From Rikenellaceae bacterium (GTDB lineage: Bacteria > Bacteroidota > Bacteroidia > Bacteroidales > Rikenellaceae), in the NCBI GenBank assembly GCA_902363575.1, contig CABJAJ010000005.1, forward strand, positions 124,001-188,000: DNA of 64,000 nucleotides, given 5' to 3'. A program made the position numbers and the translations under genes. Every line of letters starts with the position of its first letter. Within the stretch, counting starts at the first letter, position 1. Under the pieces are notes generated by a model that made no database searches, was not told the origin of the DNA, and saw nothing but the letters and a program-made list of their open reading frames with translations. Of this stretch, positions 58,503 through 64,000 are shown piece after piece.

Positions 58503-60709
58503 TGGAACTTAACGACATCAATCCGCAACGGTCGCTCGACTGGCTGAAAAATGCGGTCGAAGCGCTCGCCGAGCACCATGTGAAAGAGGAGAAGCAGAAA
58601 AAGAAGAATAAGTACCTGACCTTTATCCGCTCCTCGGAATCCTGCTCTCCGAAGGAAGCCGGGGAAGAGCCTCGGAACAACGTAAACGGAGGGGAGCAGG
58701 AAAAGGCCTCGGTTCACTTCTTCCCGACGGCTACATTCCATGCCTACGCGGCTTTGGCCGACGCTTTCGGCTTCCTGGAGGAGCTGGGGGAGGCGGACTT
58801 CCTGAAAAAGATCGGGGGAATGCTCAGCCTTACCCCCGACAAATCGCAGTATGCCGCCGCTCTGCGAGACCGGCTGTTCGATCTGCTCAGGGAATGCGAC
58901 GCCACCGGTTTGACCAAAAGCTCGGCCAATAGCAGGCAGCGTTCGATTATCCTGTGGGAAGCGCTGCTGAACGCGGTGGAACGGTGCCCGGAGAAAAAGG
59001 AGAGAAACGGGGAGGGAATCGAGCTCCCGGACAAAGACCCGATCGAGAAACTCGTCCAGGACCTGATCGGAAACCCGGATTCAAGGAATCCGACAATCAT
59101 CTATCCCGATCCCCCCGGCTCGCCGTGGTTTATCCTCACCGCCCTGAACTGCAAAAGATCGCTGGAAAAGATCGTAATGACCGCCGTCGGGAAGAACTTT
59201 CCCGGTGAAAAGGAACTCAGAGACAAAACCGACCGCCATATCGACTACCAGATGGCCCGCTCCGGCCTGGGAGGACACTCGTTCGACCCCGTTTCGCTCG
59301 CCATCGCCGTCTGCTGCAAATTGCGTCTGGACAAAGAGTTCCGCCATAACCCGCTCTTCGTGGAGTGTCTGCGCAAAATCTTCGCCTGCCAACAGCCCGA
59401 CGGCTGCTGGCCCACGGGAGCGGCGATCTCCCTCCACGATTCGGGCGACGTAATCCAGCAACCGAGCATCGCACTGGTCACCGAGCTGATCGAGGCGATT
59501 GTCGATTACGACCTGCTGGTCGCGCACAGCGAACAGTCGCAGCGGATTCTGGAGCTGGTCACGCCCCTTTTCCAGCGGCTCGCACGCTTCCTCGAAACCA
59601 CCTATAGCACGGCCCAACGAAGCGACGCATCCCCCGATGATCCGGTCACGATTCACGGCTGGTGCAGCGACCGTTTGCGCCTGCCCTACTTTACCGAAAC
59701 CTGGATCACGGCCTACGTCTGCCGGTTCCTGCTCAGGTACCATCTGCTCGAAAAAGCCTGCCTCCGCTCCCAGGCCCTCAGGCAACTGGGCGTGCCGGGC
59801 TTCACGCCCAGGCGTGCGACCGCCCGCCCGAAAGGAACCACGAGTGACGGAGATGGACATTCGGACTGGGAGAAAATTCTGGAGCCGGACAACATACTGA
59901 CCCCCAAGAGCGAGATCGAAGCCCTCACAGCCGGGCTCATTGCCAAGTGCGACAACGGCAATTCGCTCCGGCTATGCGAAAAAGACCACGTGTCCTTTAT
60001 CGTTTGCGGGCCTCCGGGGAGCGGAAAAACCCACCTTGTCACCCAACTGGCCGCCCGCCTGGACTGGCCGCTGGTCGAGCTGTCGCCGAGCCATTTCATC
60101 CGCAACGGCATGGAGTTCATCGAAAGCACCAGCAAGGAGGTTTTCGACGCCCTGATGCAGTTGTTCCATGCGGTGGTCTTCTTCGACGAATGCGACGAGC
60201 TCTTTTGCGACCGCACGTTGGCGGGCAACAACCGCAACATCCTGAGTTTTCTCACCCCCTGCATGTTACCCAAGCTGCAGAAGCTCCACGACTGCCGGCA
60301 GGTGATCTTCGTCGTGGGCACCAACTTCCTGCACCGGATGGACAAGGCCATCATCCGCTCCGGACGTTTCGATAAAAAGCTGCTTTACGACCTCCCCGAC
60401 GAAGCCTGCCGGGAGCAGATTTGCGACCAGACGGGTCAAACGGATCGATTGAACGACTTTCTCGTACAGACCCGGGGACTGCCCTATAAGGAGGTCGCAA
60501 AATACCAAGTCACCAAACAATGCGCTCCCGTCCTGCCGGCCGATTACAGCTCGTGGATCGAAAATATCGCCCAGAATGAAATCAAAGAGTGTAGTTACAA
60601 CGAGTACACAAAAAATGCGAAGCAAGCATATTGGGACGACCTGACGCGCAACAACCCGGAGCAAACGGAGAAGCCGACTCCCGTTCCTGCGGCCGGTCAA
60701 AAGCCATAG
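58502..60709 (+). CDS. AAA+ ATPase with helical, toroid-like N-terminal domain
   Basis: 735 residues. The C-terminal part (about 465-690) is an AAA+ domain: Walker A GPPGSGKT (503-510), Walker B FFDECDEL with D562/E563, sensor-1 N608 in VVGTN and SGRFDKKL with the finger-type Arg. The N-terminal 450 residues have no family I can name with confidence. They are helical with repeated aromatic and Gly turns and include CQQPDGCWPTG (296-306), which resembles the QW motif of terpene-cyclase/prenyltransferase alpha/alpha-toroids. A charged, Lys/Glu-rich linker lies at 25-70. It is translationally coupled to the ThyX-like gene and followed 5 bp later by a HIT gene. Confidence 0.75.
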   Translation: MELNDINPQRSLDWLKNAVEALAEHHVKEEKQKKKNKYLTFIRSSESCSPKEAGEEPRNNVNGGEQEKASVHFFPTATFHAYAALADAFGFLEELGEADFLKKIGGMLSLTPDKSQYAAALRDRLFDLLRECDATGLTKSSANSRQRSIILWEALLNAVERCPEKKERNGEGIELPDKDPIEKLVQDLIGNPDSRNPTIIYPDPPGSPWFILTALNCKRSLEKIVMTAVGKNFPGEKELRDKTDRHIDYQMARSGLGGHSFDPVSLAIAVCCKLRLDKEFRHNPLFVECLRKIFACQQPDGCWPTGAAISLHDSGDVIQQPSIALVTELIEAIVDYDLLVAHSEQSQRILELVTPLFQRLARFLETTYSTAQRSDASPDDPVTIHGWCSDRLRLPYFTETWITAYVCRFLLRYHLLEKACLRSQALRQLGVPGFTPRRATARPKGTTSDGDGHSDWEKILEPDNILTPKSEIEALTAGLIAKCDNGNSLRLCEKDHVSFIVCGPPGSGKTHLVTQLAARLDWPLVELSPSHFIRNGMEFIESTSKEVFDALMQLFHAVVFFDECDELFCDRTLAGNNRNILSFLTPCMLPKLQKLHDCRQVIFVVGTNFLHRMDKAIIRSGRFDKKLLYDLPDEACREQICDQTGQTDRLNDFLVQTRGLPYKEVAKYQVTKQCAPVLPADYSSWIENIAQNEIKECSYNEYTKNAKQAYWDDLTRNNPEQTEKPTPVPAAGQKP

Positions 60710-60714
60710 CGACC

Positions 60715-61425
60715 GTGCGCCATCCGCCCCATACCGCGCACCCCGAGTGCGGCGGCCACGGCCCCTCACAGCCGGAGGCGTATGCCGCGCCCTGCGACTT
60801 CTGCGACGAGTTTGCGGGACGCCCTACCCGGTTCACGCAACTGTACGGGGAGCGGAGCCGTCTGCTTTACGCCGACGAGACGTTCGTAGTCTTTCCCACC
60901 CTCGGACAGATCGGCCTGCTCTACCTGCTGATCGCCCCCCGCCGCCATATCGGGTGCATGACGCAGCTGCTCCCGGATGAAATCGTGCGGCTCGAAAACC
61001 TGCTCGGCAGGTTGTGCGAGCGGCTGGCTCCTTTCGGGCAGGTCGTCGGGTTCGAGCACGGGGCCACAGGCCCGGTCGGAGGAAGCAACAGCGTCTCGCA
61101 CGCCCATTTCCATCTGCTCGCCGTGCCCGCCGCGATCGACATGCGCCGGTTCTTCGATCCGGATGACCCCGTATGCAGCGCCCCGACCCTCGGCGTCTGC
61201 TACCGACGGCTCGCGGATGCGCAACAATACCTGCTGAGCTGCGACCCTGCGGGCGGTATCCGTTATCTCGACACAACGGCGCTTGCGGGAAAATATCCGT
61301 CCCAGTTTTTCCGCCGCGCTTTGGCCGCATACCTGGGGACAGCCGGGACGTGGGACTGGCGGGCGTGCGGCGTCGAACCGGAGCTGCTCGACACGCTCCG
61401 CCGATTCTCCGGCGGCATCCTGTAA
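60715..61425 (+). CDS. HIT-family protein with N-terminal CxxC
   Basis: 236 residues from a GTG at 60715; no ATG is available in this part of the frame after the previous gene. The histidine triad reads SVSHAHFHLLAVP, matching HxHxHxx, so nucleotide hydrolase or transferase activity is expected. CDFCDEF near residue 25 is a zinc-type CxxC seen in several HIT proteins. FVVFPTLGQIGLLYLLIAPR matches the core strands of the fold. The C-terminal 80 residues extend beyond the usual HIT domain. The gap to the ATPase gene is only 5 bp, so the three genes form one operon. Substrate unknown. Confidence 0.8.
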   Translation: MRHPPHTAHPECGGHGPSQPEAYAAPCDFCDEFAGRPTRFTQLYGERSRLLYADETFVVFPTLGQIGLLYLLIAPRRHIGCMTQLLPDEIVRLENLLGRLCERLAPFGQVVGFEHGATGPVGGSNSVSHAHFHLLAVPAAIDMRRFFDPDDPVCSAPTLGVCYRRLADAQQYLLSCDPAGGIRYLDTTALAGKYPSQFFRRALAAYLGTAGTWDWRACGVEPELLDTLRRFSGGIL

Positions 61426-61892
61426 CCGGAACGGACGCGCGCACCACGCATCCGGGCCCCGGCGGCTATTTCATCCCGATTCCGGACGCGGACAAAGGCA
61501 GATTACCGGGCAGCAACAACGCCCCGGCCATACGCCCTCTCGCCAGCAAAAGCACCGGCCAACGGATCGTGACGGAGACAGACGGAAGCGTGGGAAATGA
61601 GCGACCAAGTGACCTAACCGCTGGGGAAGCCCGCCAACGGATCGGGATGGGGACAGGCGATCGAGCGTGAAAAAGTGACCGACAATAGGGAACAATCCGA
61701 GACAACCGGCCTTTGGATCGGAGACAGGCGGAAGCGTGAGAAATAAGCGGCCAAGTGACCTCACCGCCGGGGAAGCCGCTAAACGGATCGAAACAGGGAC
61801 AGGCGGATCGAAGCGCGGGAAGCTGGTACCATCCGAGACGACAAAACCCCGGCCTGCGGATCGGGACGGGAGGGAATGGGTGCGATACCGGG
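61426..61892. repeat. 146-bp degenerate tandem repeat filling an intergenic gap
   Basis: Two diverged copies (61583-61728 and 61729 to about 61876) share CGGAAGCGTG(G/A)GAAAT, CCAAGTGACCT, GGGGAAGCC, AACGGATCG and ATCCGAGAC in the same order. A remnant of a third copy precedes them. Nothing else is recognisable in the 467-bp gap between the HIT gene and lpxH, which are convergent. Confidence 0.7.
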
Positions 61893-62633
61893 TTACTCCG
61901 TGAATTTCTCGAGCGTCAGCCGCCCCTGCGCATCGAGGGAGGCGAAAGCGGGCTGCCGCTCCCATTCGCCGAGGAAGAGGGCCCGAAACCCCTCGTCGCG
62001 GTAGTCGCGGATCACGTGCATGTGGCCGAAAACAAAGGTATCGACATCGGGCCGGGCCGCATGGTAATCGCGGGCATAATCCACCAGCGGGGCCGTCACC
62101 CCCTCCTCCTCGGGCTCCGGCCCGTGGGACTTGCGCGACTTGCCGCTCCACCAGCGGCCGAAACGGACGGCCCAGTCGGGATGGACGAGCCAGCCGAAGA
62201 GCCAGCGCAGCACGCGCGAGCGGAACACGGCGTTCATCAGCCGCAGCACAGGCAGGTGGTCGATGCGCATATTGTCCCCGTGGGCCAGCAGCATGCGGCG
62301 GCCTGCGAGCAGGAACTCCTGCGGCGCAGTGTAAACCTCCAGACCGCATTCGGCGCTCAGGTAGTCGCGCACCCACATATCGTGATTGCCCGTGAGCAGC
62401 ACCACCCTCACCCCGCGATCGGTGAGCGCGGCCAGACGGCCGAGCGTGCGCACGAAGCCCCGGGGCGCCACTTCGCGGTACTCGAACCAGAAGTCGAAGA
62501 GGTCGCCCAGCAGAAAAATCGCCTCCGCGTCGTCCGCCACCCGGTCGAGCCACGCATCGAAACGCCGCTCGATGCGGCGGGCCGTATCCCTGCCGCCGGC
62601 GCCGAGGTGTATGTCGGAAGCGAAATAGATCAT
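61893..62633 (-). CDS. lpxH: UDP-2,3-diacylglucosamine diphosphatase
   Basis: Makes lipid X in lipid A synthesis at the inner-membrane surface. 246 residues, a calcineurin-like phosphoesterase: SDIHLG, FLLGDLFDFWFEYRE, LLTGNHDMWV, LAHGDN and FGHMHV supply the metal ligands, and the FDFWFEY motif is typical of LpxH. Start is 2 bp after the stop of the TlpA-like gene, so the two are co-transcribed. It confirms a Gram-negative envelope. Confidence 0.93.
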   Translation of the reverse strand: MIYFASDIHLGAGGRDTARRIERRFDAWLDRVADDAEAIFLLGDLFDFWFEYREVAPRGFVRTLGRLAALTDRGVRVVLLTGNHDMWVRDYLSAECGLEVYTAPQEFLLAGRRMLLAHGDNMRIDHLPVLRLMNAVFRSRVLRWLFGWLVHPDWAVRFGRWWSGKSRKSHGPEPEEEGVTAPLVDYARDYHAARPDVDTFVFGHMHVIRDYRDEGFRALFLGEWERQPAFASLDAQGRLTLEKFTE

Positions 62634-62635
62634 CG

Positions 62636-63769
62636 TCAGAGCAGCTCCGCGAGCCGTTTTTCGAGCCGGTCGCCGTACAGGTCGCGGTCCACGACCACCC
62701 CGCTGCGGTCGATCAGGAAGTTGGTCGGCAACTGCCTTACGTTATAGAGTCCCATTGCGGGCGAAGCCTCTCCCCGGAAGTCGCAGACCGACACCCAGGG
62801 CAACCCCTGCTCCTGCACCGAGGCGATCCAGTCGGGCTTCGACGTGTCGGCCGACACCTGGTACACCTCGAAGCCGCGGTCGCGGAACCGGTCGTAGAGC
62901 ACCTTCAGATCGGCGTTCAGGGCGTTGCTGTTCCCGGACTCCGCCGACCAGAAATCGACCAGGATCACCTTACCCCGAAGCGACGAAAGGCGCACCTTGC
63001 GGCCGTACATATCGGGCAGTTCGAGGTCGGGATACCCCGTTTCGGCAATCGACGAACTGAGGTTCAGCCGGGCGTCGAGCCGGGCGATCTCGCTCGTCAG
63101 GGTCGTCAGGTAGGGGGATTCGGGGTAACGCGCTGCAAGGGCATCGGCGACGGTGCGGTAATAGATGGCGTCGCTCTGGAGATTGAACAGGTAGCGATCC
63201 CCCGGCAGCCGTTGGTAAAGGGCGTAAACCGCCGCCAGCGAGGATTTGTTTTCGATGATGAAACGGAACTGCTCGCGCTTGATGCGCCGGTATTCGCGGG
63301 TGTACTCCCGGGCCATCGTCTGTCGCTGCTCCTGCGTGAGCGGCTGGCCTCCGGGGGTGCTGGCAATGCTGTCGAGCCGCTGCAACCCAGCGACGAAAGG
63401 CTGGTAGAAACGGCGCAGCAGCTCCGACTCTTCGGACCCTGCGACCGTGTAGTTGCGCACCACGCTCCCCACCGAATTGACCGTCAGGCGGTCGCCGCCG
63501 CTCAGATAGAGCGGGATGCGCTCGCCGTCGCAGATCAGGTCGTAGAGCATCGGGGTCGCCGCCACGCCCCGCACGTCGAACCGGTAGTTGCCCCCCTCGT
63601 CCATCGCGGCCGAATCGACGACCGACCGGGCCAGGGGCGTGATCCGTTCGAGATAGACCTGGCGGTCGTCGGCGCCGACGATCCGCCCTTCGATGCGCAC
63701 ACGGCCCGATTGGCAGGAGCACAGCAGGGCCGCGGCCGCGAGCATGAGATACAGCGCGTGTCTGTTCAT
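62636..63769 (-). CDS. TlpA-like lipoprotein lacking the redox cysteines
   Basis: 377 residues from the ATG at 63769 (a GTG at 63778 would add three). Lipobox LLCSC. An N-terminal DUF4369-type beta domain (about 25-120: RVRIEGRIVGADDRQVYLER) is followed by a helical linker and a thioredoxin/AhpC-TSA-like domain (about 240-377: GKVILVDFW, VYQVSADTSKPDW, LPTNFLIDRSG with the cis-Pro). The active site WCxxC is replaced by WSAESGNS: S278 and S281 stand where the cysteines should be. It cannot do thiol-disulfide exchange and may act as a binding or chaperone protein. A TACTTTTG element lies at 63798-63791. Confidence 0.82.
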   Translation of the reverse strand: MNRHALYLMLAAAALLCSCQSGRVRIEGRIVGADDRQVYLERITPLARSVVDSAAMDEGGNYRFDVRGVAATPMLYDLICDGERIPLYLSGGDRLTVNSVGSVVRNYTVAGSEESELLRRFYQPFVAGLQRLDSIASTPGGQPLTQEQRQTMAREYTREYRRIKREQFRFIIENKSSLAAVYALYQRLPGDRYLFNLQSDAIYYRTVADALAARYPESPYLTTLTSEIARLDARLNLSSSIAETGYPDLELPDMYGRKVRLSSLRGKVILVDFWSAESGNSNALNADLKVLYDRFRDRGFEVYQVSADTSKPDWIASVQEQGLPWVSVCDFRGEASPAMGLYNVRQLPTNFLIDRSGVVVDRDLYGDRLEKRLAELL

Positions 63770-63790
63770 GGTATCCACGGGTTAGGTATG

Positions 63791-63798
63791 CAAAAGTA
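63791..63798 (-). promoter_or_regulatory. -7 element of the TlpA-like/lpxH pair
   Basis: Minus strand TACTTTTG, exact TAnnTTTG, 21 nt before the ATG. No clear -33 element. Confidence 0.55.
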
Positions 63799-63821
63799 GG
63801 TATTTTCCCGTAAAACGGAAA

Positions 63822-64000
63822 TTACTTCTGCGAATTGTGCCTCGGTCCGTTTTTCTGGTAGCGGTTGACGTGCTGCCCGGGGTGCGGATTGGGATGCGGG
63901 TTGCGGTTCTTCTGGAGAGCACGCTGCTGCGGGCGCTGCTGGTTTTTCTGAGGACGCGCCGGAAGGTGCTGTTTGTAGTCGCTTCGGAGATTATTTAAAG
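63822..64000 (-). CDS. Partial gene, basic Gln/Asn/Pro-rich C-terminus
   Basis: Only the last 59 codons are in the window. They encode a low-complexity tail (repeated Q, R, P, N, H with KN turns such as QKNQQRPQQRALQKN and RNPHPNPHPGQHVNRYQKN) ending in a TAA. The composition suggests a disordered, RNA-binding-like or envelope-linker tail, but no family can be named from it. It lies 53 bp upstream of the TlpA-like gene in the same direction. Confidence 0.5.
   Translation of the reverse strand, partial: LNNLRSDYKQHLPARPQKNQQRPQQRALQKNRNPHPNPHPGQHVNRYQKNGPRHNSQK

Overview
The window looks like a chromosomal segment of a GC-rich member of the Bacteroidales, most likely Alistipes or another Rikenellaceae. 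This is an inference from several signs: the type IX secretion regulator PorX, TonB and surface-lipoprotein machinery, DUF3078/DUF4493/PCMD-type families, no Shine-Dalgarno sequences, and many promoters of the Bacteroidetes form TTTG-N19/20-TAnnTTTG. No phage, integrase, insertion sequence, CRISPR array or rRNA operon is visible. The single tRNA is an initiator tRNA-Met.

Layout. 1-8.2 kb (minus): HU and a 29-residue basic protein, then rng, mfd, coaX, an outer-membrane protein and the start of a TPR protein. 8.7-14.4 kb: porX-tsaE, an SRPBCC protein, a NUDIX hydrolase (minus) and a DPP5-like peptidase. 14.9-24.8 kb: a seven-gene operon of five surface-type lipoproteins and two small outer-membrane barrels. 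25-30 kb: a small acidic ORF, nfo, DUF3078 protein, S41 protease and a small membrane-anchored protein. 30-36 kb (minus): lipoprotein plus TonB receptor, LuxR-type regulator, rlmH and a GH2-like pseudoenzyme. 36-39.7 kb: asnS, rpoN and a membrane protein. 39.9-50.2 kb: PiT transporter (minus), nadC, LtaS-like enzyme, DUF2156-GNAT fusion, two small secreted proteins and a membrane-bound AraC regulator. 50.5-56.2 kb (minus): tRNA and a six-gene heterodisulfide-reductase-like electron-transfer operon. 56.3-61.4 kb: folA divergent from a ThyX-like/AAA+/HIT operon. 61.9-64 kb (minus): lpxH, a cysteine-less TlpA-like lipoprotein and a partial gene.

Most notable. (1) A 75-bp repeat that carries a complete promoter occurs as two tandem copies before the NUDIX gene and three before nadC. 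(2) A translationally coupled operon joins a double-length ThyX homologue, an AAA+ ATPase with a possible alpha/alpha-toroid N-terminus, and a HIT protein. (3) A dense operon encodes DUF4493/PCMD lipoproteins with two barrels. (4) An Hdr/Qmo-like complex sits in an apparent gut-type anaerobe. (5) Two perfectly symmetric, interleaved divergent promoters lie between asnS and the GH2-like gene. (6) Many intergenic gaps hold their own local minisatellite.

All calls rest on reading the sequence and on remembered family features; no database search was made.
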